The position numbers and the translations under genes were made by a program. 64,000 nucleotides of DNA, from contig NZ_CP080590.1 of assembly GCF_019504385.1 (NCBI RefSeq), positions 1,778,001-1,842,000 on the forward strand, given 5' to 3'. The notes beneath the pieces are model-generated. The model ran no database searches. It had not been told where the DNA came from and saw only the letters and a list, made by a program, of their open reading frames with translations. Origin of the DNA: Devosia salina. Its GTDB lineage: Bacteria > Pseudomonadota > Alphaproteobacteria > Rhizobiales > Devosiaceae. This document shows, one piece after another, positions 8,785 to 18,172 of the stretch (position 1 is its first letter; the number at the start of each line of letters is the position of its first letter).

Positions 8785-9045
8785 GTCTGTCCCCTCGTGT
8801 GTATATGGTGTTGCTGGTTTGCACCGGCGGCCCGGCGATTTCAACCCGAACCGCGTCGGCAATATGGCGCAGAGCCCCGCCGCCAGCTATCAATGGGGCA
8901 TGTCTAGTCAGTCTGAGATTGCCTGAGACCCCGTCCTTTTCAGGCGGGGCATGAATGAACCGGACGTCGCCGAGCCCTGTGCATCGGCGCGGCCAAGTTT
9001 GTTCGCGGGTCGAAAGACCCGCCATTCCAGGCTTCAGACATTTCC

Positions 9046-9303
9046 ATGGATATTTCCCGGACCGAACAGCGGGTGCTGCACGCCCTCGCCCAGGGCGGCT
9101 GCATCGCCGTTATCAAGGACGAGCGCGGCAAGATAGTCGAATTCGAGTTTTTCAATCGCGATGGCTGGCTGATGAGCGGGCTGACACCGCTCATCTTCAA
9201 CAAGCTCAAGGCCAAGAAAGCGATCAAGTCGCAGGGCGGCCACCCCTATCGCATCACCAGACGCGGACTGGAACTGGTGCGCAGCCAGGTGGATAACCGG
9301 TGA
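9046..9303 (+). CDS. YjhX family protein (UPF0386, putative toxin)
   Basis: An 85-residue protein that closely follows the YjhX/UPF0386 pattern: MDISRTEQRVLHALAQGG at the start, IFNKLKAKKAIKS in the middle, PYRITRRGLELVRSQVDNR at the end. The fold is expected to be a small winged helix. YjhX of E. coli has been described as a toxin; that role has not been shown broadly and I would not assign it here. No partner gene is visible: upstream is chorismate mutase on the other strand, downstream an inverted repeat. There is no clear Shine-Dalgarno. Confidence 0.85.
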   Translation: MDISRTEQRVLHALAQGGCIAVIKDERGKIVEFEFFNRDGWLMSGLTPLIFNKLKAKKAIKSQGGHPYRITRRGLELVRSQVDNR

Positions 9304-9438
9304 ACTCTTCACCTCTCCCTCTGGGGGAGAGGTCGACCCTCTTGGGTCGGGTGAGGGGGCCTTGACTTCAGGTGGGGTACAAAGGCCCCCTCACCCGTCG
9401 GCAACGCCGCCGACCTCTCCCCCAAATGGAGAGGTAAG
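9304..9438. repeat. Long intergenic inverted repeat with flanking hairpins
   Basis: Perfect 16-base arms CGGGTGAGGGGGCCTT (9348-9363) and its complement (9382-9397) enclose an 18-base loop. Outside them are two more hairpins: CCTCTCCC (9313-9320) with GGGAGAGG (9325-9332), and CCTCTCC with GGAGAGG around 9413-9434. The whole is a compound palindrome between the converging yjhX and 9440-9823 genes. This CCTCACCCG/CCTCTCCC type is a familiar dispersed intergenic element in the order; it could stop transcription from both sides. Confidence 0.8.
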
Positions 9439-9439
9439 C

Positions 9440-9823
9440 CTAGTGCCGCGTGACGTCGCTCAGGGCGGCAGCGATATGTTCCCACTCCTGCGACACGCTG
9501 GCAGTGGCGCGGCGCTTGCCGGCGCGGCGATACCAGTAATCGGCATTGCCCATGTCGGCTTCGATCCAGTGCATCAGGGCGTGCACCCAGTCAAAGGCCT
9601 GTACACCCTCCATGGACTGGACGATGGCATGCGCCTTTTCCCATTCGGGTCCCACGCGCAACTCGCCCTTCTTGAGCCACCACAGGGCCTGGAGCGGCTT
9701 GCTCATGTCCTTGGGCGGCTCGGACCAGTCGAGCGAAGTGAAGATATCAACGGCCATCGGCGCTTTTCCTGTTGGCCCGGACGCGGATAGGGGGCGCGTC
9801 TCCACCAGTTTCAACTTGTGCAT
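9440..9823 (-). CDS. Conserved hypothetical protein, 127 residues
   Basis: A soluble protein starting MHKLKLVETRP at 9823. It has a conserved-looking core with many Trp: FTSLDWSEPPKDMSKPLQALWWLKKGEL, then HAIVQSMEGVQAFDWVHALMHWIEADMGNADYWYRRAG. I recognise this as a type seen in alphaproteobacteria, without a known function. No signal peptide or metal-binding motif is evident. It lies 64 bases downstream of gatA in the same direction and may share its transcript. Confidence 0.75.
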   Translation of the reverse strand: MHKLKLVETRPLSASGPTGKAPMAVDIFTSLDWSEPPKDMSKPLQALWWLKKGELRVGPEWEKAHAIVQSMEGVQAFDWVHALMHWIEADMGNADYWYRRAGKRRATASVSQEWEHIAAALSDVTRH

Positions 9824-9887
9824 TGGCCGCAAATAGTGCGGAACGGCGGCGCAATCAAGCGCCACCGTTTGCGTAACAGGTTAAGAC

Positions 9888-11364
<1,477 letters not shown>

Positions 11365-11372
<8 letters not shown>

Positions 11373-11823
11373 CGGGGATCTCGCTTAGATTGTCGCAGCG
11401 TGTGTAGAGCGTCGCACCGGGCGTCGCAACCTCACTGCTCGTTTCATATTGGCCAGAGGCGGCCAGGGCGGCGTCATAAGCGGACACCACCTGAATCTGG
11501 GTTTCGTTGTAGGGCGTCACCGCGAACATGTCGGGATAGACTGCGCCCGGCAATTCGCAGATGGCATCGATGAACAGATGCGTGCTGCCATCACGGGTTT
11601 TGACGTCAAAGAAATTGCAGTGGAACTCCATGGACTGGATGCCATCCTCGAAGCTCAGGCTGAGGAAATCCACGTCCATCCACGCATCCAGCCCATTCTC
11701 CTCCAGCGCCTGGCAGGCAGCGGGGTCGGACACGTAAAGGTGGTCACGGTCGATGCGCAGGTCCTCCTGCGCCAGAACGGGTGCAGCCAGCATGAACAAT
11801 ATGGGCGCCGCCAGTCGCTTCAC
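11365..11823 (-). CDS. Exported hypothetical protein between gatC and gatA
   Basis: A 152-residue protein with a typical signal peptide (VKRLAAPILFMLAAPVLA, cleavage predicted at AxA-QE near residue 18). The mature part has four Cys (PAACQ, FHCNF, AICELP, TRCDN) that could form two disulphides, so it is likely periplasmic. I do not recognise the family. The GTG start overlaps the acetyltransferase stop (GTGA), and the end overlaps gatA, so it is translated as part of the gat operon although nothing links it to tRNA amidation. Confidence 0.75.
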
Positions 11824-12302
11824 GCCGCCTTCTCCGCGTCGAGGCGCAGCTCGAAAAAGGCTGACCATTCGCTGTCGGGATAGTCGAGGAACGGACCGCG
11901 CGGCACAAACCCGTAACGCGTGTAGAGCCGATGGGCTTCGGCCATGCCCTCGCCCGTGCCGGTTTCCAGCATGACGACGGGCAGATTGCGCTCCTGCGCG
12001 AGGCCCACGATGCGCTCCAGCAATTGGCGCCCGACACGCTGTCCGCGCACTTCGGGCACCGTGTACATGCGCTTGACCTCGCCCAGTTCCGGGCCGTGCA
12101 TCTTGAGTGCACCCATGCCAACGGCTTTGCCGGCTTCGTCTCGAGCGACGAAAAGCGTCGTGGCACTGTCGGCCATCTGCTCGACCGTCATTTTGAACTG
12201 GAATTCCAGTGGCGAAAGCGGCAGCAGATGGTCGTTGAGCCGGGCCACCAGGCCACGCACATCGTCCTGCAGGGGCGTCTCGATGGCGATCGAGACGGTC
12301 AT
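11820..12302 (-). CDS. GNAT-family N-acetyltransferase in the gat operon
   Basis: A 160-residue GNAT protein. The acetyl-CoA motif is VPEVRGQRVGRQLLERI near residue 85-100 (R/QxxGxG type), preceded by ELGEVKRMY and followed by LETGTGEGMAEAHRLYTRYGF. It resembles the PhnO/YhfO-like single-domain acetyltransferases; its substrate is unknown. Its ATG directly abuts the gatC stop, and its stop overlaps the next start. Confidence 0.88.
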   Translation of the reverse strand: MTVSIAIETPLQDDVRGLVARLNDHLLPLSPLEFQFKMTVEQMADSATTLFVARDEAGKAVGMGALKMHGPELGEVKRMYTVPEVRGQRVGRQLLERIVGLAQERNLPVVMLETGTGEGMAEAHRLYTRYGFVPRGPFLDYPDSEWSAFFELRLDAEKAA

Positions 12303-12590
12303 TTACTCCACCACCTTGGGGACCATGAAGAAATTGTCCTCGGTCAGCGGCGCGTTGGCGACGATCTTCTCGGCGTAATTGCCATCCGTCACGACATCAT
12401 CGCGGCGGCGCAGGGTCATCGGCGTCACCGAGGTCATCGCCTCGACGCCCTCGACATTGACCTCGGCCAGTTGCTCGACAAAGCCCAGAATCGCATTGAG
12501 CTCATTCTGGTAGCCGGCGACTTCCTCCTCCTCGATACGGATGCGGGCTAGGCGCCCGATGCGCTTGACGGTGGCGGCGTCGACAGACAT
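12303..12590 (-). CDS. gatC: Asp-tRNA(Asn)/Glu-tRNA(Gln) amidotransferase subunit C
   Basis: GatC is the small subunit that wraps around and stabilises GatA. The 95-residue protein starts MSVDAATVKRIGRLARI and carries the usual EEEVAGYQNELNAILGFVEQLAEV followed by the loop VTPMTLRRRDDVV and the C-terminal NAPLTEDNFFMVPKVVE. The ATG at 12590 gives the family length; a longer frame upstream does not look conserved. It is the first gene of the gatC-gatA operon. Confidence 0.95.
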   Translation of the reverse strand: MSVDAATVKRIGRLARIRIEEEEVAGYQNELNAILGFVEQLAEVNVEGVEAMTSVTPMTLRRRDDVVTDGNYAEKIVANAPLTEDNFFMVPKVVE

Positions 12591-12676
12591 GCGATAACTC
12601 CTGCGGAAACGGCGTATTGCCGCGTTATTAGCAACGCGCCGCAGCAAATGACAATGAAAATGCCTTATGCGAGGGA

Positions 12677-13201
12677 TCAGGCTTCCACAGCCAATCCCGG
12701 CTCCAGGGCAACAAGCCCGGTGCCGTCAAGCATCGGTCGCACCGCTTCGAAGGCGTCGCCGACCTCACTCTCGTCACCTGCAAGCGCGACCAGTCGCGGC
12801 GAACGCGCTTCGAACAGCGCCGCAGCGCGGGCGGCCAGCCCTTGGGCAAGCAGCACCACGACTGCACCGTCGGCCCATCGGCCGAGCGCGGGAACCGGCC
12901 CGCCAAGGAACAGGAGCGGCATTTCGTCGTCACCCTCGACAAGCAGGCTGCCCGGCCCAACGGTCCACAACCGGACCGGCCGCATGGAGTCGCCCGCATC
13001 GAGCAGCCGTTCCGCTGCCCGGGGCTTCCAGGTCAGGGCCTCGGCGGCCGCGAAGCTCTCGCCGAACGTCACGACGCGATCGGCCCCGCTGACCAGTTCC
13101 CCCTGGTCGATCCCTGCCGGCGCCGATTGTGGATCGATGACGACGACCTGTCCTCCAATCTGGACGCGAAATGTCGAACCGCCAAACCAGGTGAGCTTCA
13201 T
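12677..13201 (-). CDS. Metallo-beta-lactamase-like protein lacking the metal-binding His cluster
   Basis: A 174-residue protein starting MKLTWFGGSTFRVQIGGQVVVIDP, which resembles the first strands of UlaG/YcfU-like metallo-beta-lactamase folds. The HxHxDH ligand motif expected next is missing, and the chain is shorter than a whole domain. The C-terminal half is rich in Ala, Val and Leu (GAVVVLLAQGLAARAAALF). It may be a binding or structural derivative. I set the start at the ATG at 13201; it lies divergent from ruvX. Function not assigned. Confidence 0.65.
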   Translation of the reverse strand: MKLTWFGGSTFRVQIGGQVVVIDPQSAPAGIDQGELVSGADRVVTFGESFAAAEALTWKPRAAERLLDAGDSMRPVRLWTVGPGSLLVEGDDEMPLLFLGGPVPALGRWADGAVVVLLAQGLAARAAALFEARSPRLVALAGDESEVGDAFEAVRPMLDGTGLVALEPGLAVEA

Positions 13202-13271
13202 GACCCTTTTCCGTCGCCAAACTTGCCATGGCAGCCTATAGGACAAACCACACCTGTCCAGCGAGCCCCTC

Positions 13272-13724
13272 TTGATCGAAGATCCCCTCAACGCCATCCC
13301 CGACACCGGCAAGATTCTCGGTCTCGATCTGGGCACCAAGACCATCGGTGTCGCCCTCTCCGACGGCATGCGCTATTCGGCAACGCCACTCGAAACCATC
13401 AAGCGGACCAAGTTCACCCAGGATGCCGAACGCATCCAGCAGCTGATTGCCGAGAATCAGGTGGTCGCCATCATCTTGGGCCTGCCGCTCAACATGGACG
13501 GCACCGAGGGTCCGCGCGTACAGTCGACCCGCGCCTTTGCCCGCAATCTGACCCCGAAGGTGAACTTGCCGATTGCCTTCTGGGACGAGCGTCTGTCCAC
13601 CTCCGCCGTCACCCGCATGATGATCGAGGCCGATTTGCGCCGCGACCGCCGCGCGGAGGTGGTCGACAAGCTCGCCGCCAGCTACATCCTGCAGGGCGCG
13701 CTGGACCGGTTGCGCAGCCGCTAG
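13272..13724 (+). CDS. ruvX: Holliday junction resolvase-like protein RuvX/YqgF
   Basis: A 150-residue RNase H-fold protein. It has the first strand ILGLDLGTKTIGVALSD near residue 16 with the conserved Asp, IILGLPLNMDGTEG near 70, and FWDERLSTSAVTRMM with Glu near 105. In bacteria YqgF acts in maturation of the 16S rRNA 5' end; resolvase activity was an early prediction. The start is a TTG at 13272, the only start codon that keeps the N-terminal strand. Its end overlaps the last bases of the AraC remnant on the other strand. Confidence 0.9.
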   Translation: MIEDPLNAIPDTGKILGLDLGTKTIGVALSDGMRYSATPLETIKRTKFTQDAERIQQLIAENQVVAIILGLPLNMDGTEGPRVQSTRAFARNLTPKVNLPIAFWDERLSTSAVTRMMIEADLRRDRRAEVVDKLAASYILQGALDRLRSR

Positions 13725-14278
13725 CCATTTCGCCGCAGCGCGCCCGGTGTTTCCCCGAACAATTGCTTGAAGGCCCTGCCGAAGGCGGCCTCGGACTGGT
13801 AGCCGGCGCTCCGCGCGATCTGGCCGACGCTGTCGCGACCCGCCACGATGGACAATCGAGCCTTTTGCAGCCGCCATTCGGCCAGGTAACGCATCGCCGG
13901 CAGCCCGACTGTGTCGGCGAACCGCGCCGCAAACCCGGACCGCGACATGCCGGCCAGCCGTGCAAGCCGCTCCAGTGTCCAGTCCTCGGCCGGCGACCGA
14001 TGCATCGCCGAGAGCACGCGACCCAGCTGCCGGTCGCGCAGCGCCGCAAGCCAGCCGGTCTGCGCTTCCGGGGCACCATCGATCCAGGCGCGAATGGCCT
14101 GGATGATGAGAATGTCCGCCAGCCGGGTGATGACCGCCTCGCCGCCCGTCTTCAGCGCCGCCGCCTCATGCGCGATCAGGTCCAGCGTACTGCGCAGCCA
14201 GCCATCTGCGGCATCGTGCCAGCGATCGACGACAAGCAGGCCACCTCGCGACTTTACCGACTTCTGTCGCCAGGCCGC
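13721..14278 (-). pseudogene. AraC-family regulator remnant (cupin part missing)
   Basis: The C-terminal two thirds of a cupin-AraC regulator is readable on the minus strand: a helical linker EAVITRLADILIIQAIRAWI, then the two helix-turn-helix units (WTLERLARLAGMSRSGFAARF and VGQIARSAGYQSEAAFGRAF), ending LFGETPGALRRNG. Reading upstream, the frame is closed by a TGA at 14279-14281, and between that stop and the GTG at 14017 there is no ATG, GTG or TTG. The N-terminal effector domain of about 120 residues is therefore absent. A 98-residue DNA-binding fragment starting at 14017 could still be made. It abuts a DUF4345 gene; this regulator type is often beside such genes. Confidence 0.75.
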
Positions 14279-14312
14279 TCAGAACGGTGCATGGCGCCAG
14301 GCAGCGTGAGCC

Positions 14313-14714
14313 ATGAACACCCTGCTGACACGACTTCTACTGGCCCTGGGCGCGGTCGCCGCCCTGGGCCTGTCCCTCGCCATCCTGTTCCTTCCCGGGC
14401 CCTTCTATGCGAGCTATGGCATCGATCCCACGGGCCAGACGAGCCTGCTCAACGAGCTCAAGGCCCCTGCCCTTGTGATCATGGCTGGGGGCCTCATCCA
14501 GGCCCACGCTATTGTCCAGCCACGCGGCCAGGCCTTCGCCCTGGGTATCGGCCTCGTCTTCTACCTGGGCTTCGGGCTGGCCAGGCCTGCCGCGCTGGCA
14601 AGCGATGGTCTTCCGTCTACGGCGCTCCTCGGTGCGATGGGCTTTGAGATCGCCATCGGACTGCTGTTTGGCCTTGCCCTTTGGCGTGACCGTCTCCCTG
14701 CCAACTCTGGATAA
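14313..14714 (+). CDS. DUF4345 membrane protein
   Basis: A 133-residue protein with four membrane helices (about 7-29, 48-68, 75-92, 105-125), including the family's FYASYGIDPTGQTSLLNELKAP segment after the first helix. The function of DUF4345 is unknown. The usual partner, an AraC-type regulator, lies next door but is truncated, which may leave this gene without its control. Confidence 0.8.
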   Translation: MNTLLTRLLLALGAVAALGLSLAILFLPGPFYASYGIDPTGQTSLLNELKAPALVIMAGGLIQAHAIVQPRGQAFALGIGLVFYLGFGLARPAALASDGLPSTALLGAMGFEIAIGLLFGLALWRDRLPANSG

Positions 14715-14791
14715 ATGCGTGAAACCGGACGGGGTACCTTGCCCCGTCCACCTCACTCGGCTAGACCGCAGCAAATCGCAAGGGATGCGAC

Positions 14792-15763
14792 ATGCCGCAC
14801 AGCTCCAGCGCCGCCGGGTCCTCCGGCGACTTCCCCCCGTTCCGACAGCGCCATCTGATTTCCATCGCCGATCTCAAGCAGCACGAGATCATCGACCTGC
14901 TCGACCGCGCCGAGCGGATGATCGCGGTGTCACGACAGGAACGCAAATCGCTCCCCACGCTATCGGGCAAGACGCAGATCAATCTGTTCTTCGAGCCATC
15001 CACCCGCACCCAGTCGTCCTTCGAGATTGCCGGCAAGCGCCTCGGCGCGCTGGTGGTCAACATGTCGGTCAAGACCAGCTCGGTGTCCAAGGGCGAGACC
15101 CTCGTCGACACCGCAGCGACGCTCAACGCCATGCGCCCTGACGTGCTGGTCGTGCGCCATTCGGCCGCTGGCGCCGTGGAACTGCTCAGCCAGAAGGTCG
15201 GCTGTTCGGTGGTCAATGCCGGCGACGGCGCCCACGAGCACCCCACTCAGGCCCTGCTCGACGCACTCACCATCCGTAACCACAAGGGCACGCTTGCCGG
15301 CCTGACAGTCGCCATCTGCGGGGATATCGCCAATTCCCGCGTGGCGCGGTCCAACCTGCTGCTGCTCGGGGCGCTCAATGTGCGCACGCGTGTGATTGCA
15401 CCGCGCACCCTGCTGCCTGCCGGCATCGAACACCTCGCCACCGAAGTCTTCACCGACATGGAAGAGGGCCTCAAGGGCGTCGATGTGGTGATGATGCTGC
15501 GCCTCCAGCACGAGCGCGCCAATGGCAAGATGATCCCCTCGGTGCGCGAATATTACCGCTTCTACGGGTTGGACGAGCAGAAGCTTTCCTATGCCAGGCC
15601 CGATGCCATCGTCATGCATCCCGGCCCCATGAACCGCGGTGTCGAGATCGATCCGGCGATCGCGGACAGCGAGCGCTCGGTGATCACCGATCAGGTGGAA
15701 ATGGGCGTGGCCGTCCGCATGGCCGTGCTCGATGCGCTCCTGCCGGCAAGGAACGAACCATGA
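14792..15763 (+). CDS. pyrB: Aspartate carbamoyltransferase catalytic subunit
   Basis: PyrB joins carbamoyl phosphate and aspartate in the second step of pyrimidine synthesis. The 323-residue protein has the carbamoyl-phosphate motif EPSTRTQSSFE near residue 68, EHPTQALLD near 150, and the C-terminal MHPGPMNRGVEI near 272. There is no PyrI-like gene; the partner is the degenerate DHOase-like PyrC' whose ATG overlaps the pyrB stop by four bases. Confidence 0.97.
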   Translation: MPHSSSAAGSSGDFPPFRQRHLISIADLKQHEIIDLLDRAERMIAVSRQERKSLPTLSGKTQINLFFEPSTRTQSSFEIAGKRLGALVVNMSVKTSSVSKGETLVDTAATLNAMRPDVLVVRHSAAGAVELLSQKVGCSVVNAGDGAHEHPTQALLDALTIRNHKGTLAGLTVAICGDIANSRVARSNLLLLGALNVRTRVIAPRTLLPAGIEHLATEVFTDMEEGLKGVDVVMMLRLQHERANGKMIPSVREYYRFYGLDEQKLSYARPDAIVMHPGPMNRGVEIDPAIADSERSVITDQVEMGVAVRMAVLDALLPARNEP

Positions 15764-17058
15764 CCCGCCCCCTAATCATCGACAATGCCCGCATCGTCGA
15801 CCCGGCCTCCGGCACTGATCAGGTCGGCGCCGTCCTCATCGAGGATGGACGCATCAGCGATCTTGCCATCGGCGGCCCGGCCGGCGTGCCTGACGACGCC
15901 GAAGTCATCAACGCCGCTGGTCACGTGCTGGCGCCAGGACTGATTGACATGCGCGTCTTTGTCGGCGAGCCCGGCAAGGAATATCGCGAGACACTGGCCT
16001 CCGCGGGCGCGGCTGCGGTCGCGGGGGGCGTCACCAGCTTCGTGATGATGCCCGACACCACGCCGGCCGTCGACGACGGGGCCCTGGTCGACTTTCTCAT
16101 TCGCCGTGCCGAAGCCCAATCCCCGGCCCGCATCCTGCCCGCCGCAGCCATCACCAAAGGTTTGAACGGCAAGGAGATCACCGAATTCGGTCTCCTCAAG
16201 GAAGCCGGCGCCGTCTGCCTGACCGATGGCGCGCAGTCGATCCAGTCGACCGCCCTGCTGCGCAGCGCCATGGGCTATGCGGCGAATTTCGACATGCCCT
16301 TTGTGCATCACGCGGCCGATGCCGGCCTTGTGGGCGACGGCGTCATGAATGAAGGACTGTTCGCCACGGTTCTGGGGCTGAAGGGTATTCCGCGCGAAGC
16401 CGAGACCATCCCCCTCGCGCGCGACTTGCAACTTGCGGCCCTCACACGCGTTCGCTACCACGCGGCGCAGATTTCGACCGCCGGCTCTGTCGCCCTGGTC
16501 GAAACCGCCAAGACCCGTAGCAGCGCCGTTACCGCTGGTCTGTCGATCAACAATCTCTGCCTCAACGAAAACGACATCGGCCGCTACCGCACCTATTTCA
16601 AGCTCAACCCGCCATTGCGCAGCGAGGACGATCGCCAGGCGATCATTGAGGGTCTGCGCGCGGGCATCATCGACACCATCCACTCCGATCACGATCCCCA
16701 GGACAGCGAGGTCAAGCGCCAGCCCTTTGCCGAGGCCTCAAACGGCGCCATCGGCCTCGAAACCCTGCTCGCCGCGGCCCTGCGTCTGGTCCATTCAGGC
16801 GACCTCGACCTGATGACCATACTGCGCGCCATGACCTGCCGCCCCGCGGAAATCCTCGGCCTCGAAACCGGCCGGATCGCGCGCGGCGCACCCGCCGACC
16901 TGACGCTGGTCGACCTCGACTATCCCTGGCAGGTCACCGAGAAGAGCTTCCGTTCCCGCTCGCGCAATACCAGCTTCGAGGGCGCCCGCATGCAGGGCAA
17001 GGTCATGCGGACAATCGTGGGTGGCAAAGTGGTCTTCGTCCACGAGGATGCCGCGTGA
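15760..17058 (+). CDS. Dihydroorotase-like PyrC' without metal ligands
   Basis: A 432-residue amidohydrolase-fold protein of the dihydroorotase family. In active enzymes the sequence GLIDxHxHxREPG carries two zinc-binding His; here it is GLIDMRVFVGEPG near residues 60-72, so both are lost. The later IDTIHSDHDPQ near 305-312 is also altered. The fold and the family's surrounding motifs are kept. Such inactive PyrC' chains, known from Pseudomonas, hold the PyrB dodecamer together. A working dihydroorotase should be encoded elsewhere. It overlaps pyrB at its start and the M19 peptidase gene at its end. Confidence 0.85.
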   Translation: MTRPLIIDNARIVDPASGTDQVGAVLIEDGRISDLAIGGPAGVPDDAEVINAAGHVLAPGLIDMRVFVGEPGKEYRETLASAGAAAVAGGVTSFVMMPDTTPAVDDGALVDFLIRRAEAQSPARILPAAAITKGLNGKEITEFGLLKEAGAVCLTDGAQSIQSTALLRSAMGYAANFDMPFVHHAADAGLVGDGVMNEGLFATVLGLKGIPREAETIPLARDLQLAALTRVRYHAAQISTAGSVALVETAKTRSSAVTAGLSINNLCLNENDIGRYRTYFKLNPPLRSEDDRQAIIEGLRAGIIDTIHSDHDPQDSEVKRQPFAEASNGAIGLETLLAAALRLVHSGDLDLMTILRAMTCRPAEILGLETGRIARGAPADLTLVDLDYPWQVTEKSFRSRSRNTSFEGARMQGKVMRTIVGGKVVFVHEDAA

Positions 17059-18098
17059 CCATCCCGTTTTTCGATGGTCACAATGATACGCTCCTGCGCC
17101 TGCTCGAACACAATCGCGCGGACAAGATCGAGATGTTTGTCCAGGGCAGCGTCAGGGGCCATATTGACCTGCCACGTGCCCGAGCCGCAGGCATGTCCGG
17201 CGGCTTCTTCGCGATGTTCCCGCCGCCGATCAAGACGGATTTGGCCAGCGTCGCCAGGAACCCGATGGGCGACGGCGAACTACCACCCGAACTCGCCATT
17301 GCGGACGCCCTGAAATCCACCAATGGCATGGCCGCGCTGCTGCTTGGGCTCGAACGCGCAGGCGCCCTCGACATCTGCCGCTCGGCAGCCGACATCCGCG
17401 CCGCCATGGCCGACGACAAGCTCGCAGCCATCTTCCATATCGAAGGCGCCGAGGCCATCGACACCGATTTCCGGTCCTTTGAAGTGCTCTATGCAGCTGG
17501 CCTCCGCTCCATCGGCATCACCTGGAGCCGTGCCAATGCCTTTGGTACGGGAGTGCCTTTCCGGCACAATGCCGATCCTGACATCGGACCCGGCCTCAGC
17601 GACGCCGGCAAGGAGCTGGTTCGGCTGTGTGACACGCGCGGCGTGATGATCGACCTCAGCCATCTCAATGCCGCCGGCTTCCGCGATGTGGCCGCCATTT
17701 CGACCAGGCCGCTCGTTGCCACCCATTCCAATGTCCATGCGATCTGTCCGGGAACCCGCAATCTGGTCGACTGGCAGCTCGCCGCAATTCGGGACAGCGG
17801 CGGCGTCGTCGGCCTCAATTATGCGACTGGTTTCCTGCGCCCGGATGGACAGTTCCGCGCCGATACACCCATCGACCTGATGGTGCGCCACCTCGATGCC
17901 CTCGTTGAAGCCTTGGGCGAGGATGGGGTGGCCCTGGGCTCGGATTTTGACGGCGCCATGGTGCCGGCCGAGATCGAAGACGTGACGGGCGTCCCGAAAC
18001 TGCTCCAGGCGCTGCTTGACAAGGGCTACGGCGAAACCCTGGTCCGGAAGATTGCCCTCGACAACTGGCTAAGCGTCATCGAGCGGACCATCGGATAA
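17055..18098 (+). CDS. Membrane dipeptidase-like M19 peptidase
   Basis: A 347-residue zinc dipeptidase of the renal-dipeptidase family. Metal ligands are visible: DGHND (His/Asp) near residue 8-12, FHIEGAEAID (Glu) near 130, HSNVHAICPGTRNL (two His) near 228, and LGSDFDGA (Asp) near 295. No signal peptide is seen, so it is probably cytoplasmic. It starts with a GTG overlapping the pyrC' stop and so is coupled to the pyrimidine genes, though no pathway link is known. Confidence 0.9.
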   Translation: MTIPFFDGHNDTLLRLLEHNRADKIEMFVQGSVRGHIDLPRARAAGMSGGFFAMFPPPIKTDLASVARNPMGDGELPPELAIADALKSTNGMAALLLGLERAGALDICRSAADIRAAMADDKLAAIFHIEGAEAIDTDFRSFEVLYAAGLRSIGITWSRANAFGTGVPFRHNADPDIGPGLSDAGKELVRLCDTRGVMIDLSHLNAAGFRDVAAISTRPLVATHSNVHAICPGTRNLVDWQLAAIRDSGGVVGLNYATGFLRPDGQFRADTPIDLMVRHLDALVEALGEDGVALGSDFDGAMVPAEIEDVTGVPKLLQALLDKGYGETLVRKIALDNWLSVIERTIG

Positions 18099-18172
18099 TC
18101 TGGCCATTGCCGCGCTTCACCCCGCACCTCCCCAGTGAGGGAGAAGAGGCGGGATGTACGCGAACGGATGCC

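Noticed and set aside
8931..8949. GC hairpin CCCCG/CGGGG before yjhX, considered as a terminator
   Set aside because: Short stem with mismatches and no T-run; distance to both genes is large.
12842..14647. 601-codon plus-strand open frame across gatC-ruvX-AraC region
   Set aside because: It crosses genes on both strands (the MBL-like gene, ruvX, AraC remnant and DUF4345 gene), has Pro/Arg-rich shadow composition and no domain.
18108..18165. Possible decayed copy of the CCTCACC/CCTCTCC repeat
   Set aside because: Only short matches (CACCTCCCC, GAGGGAGAAGAGG); arms not symmetrical.
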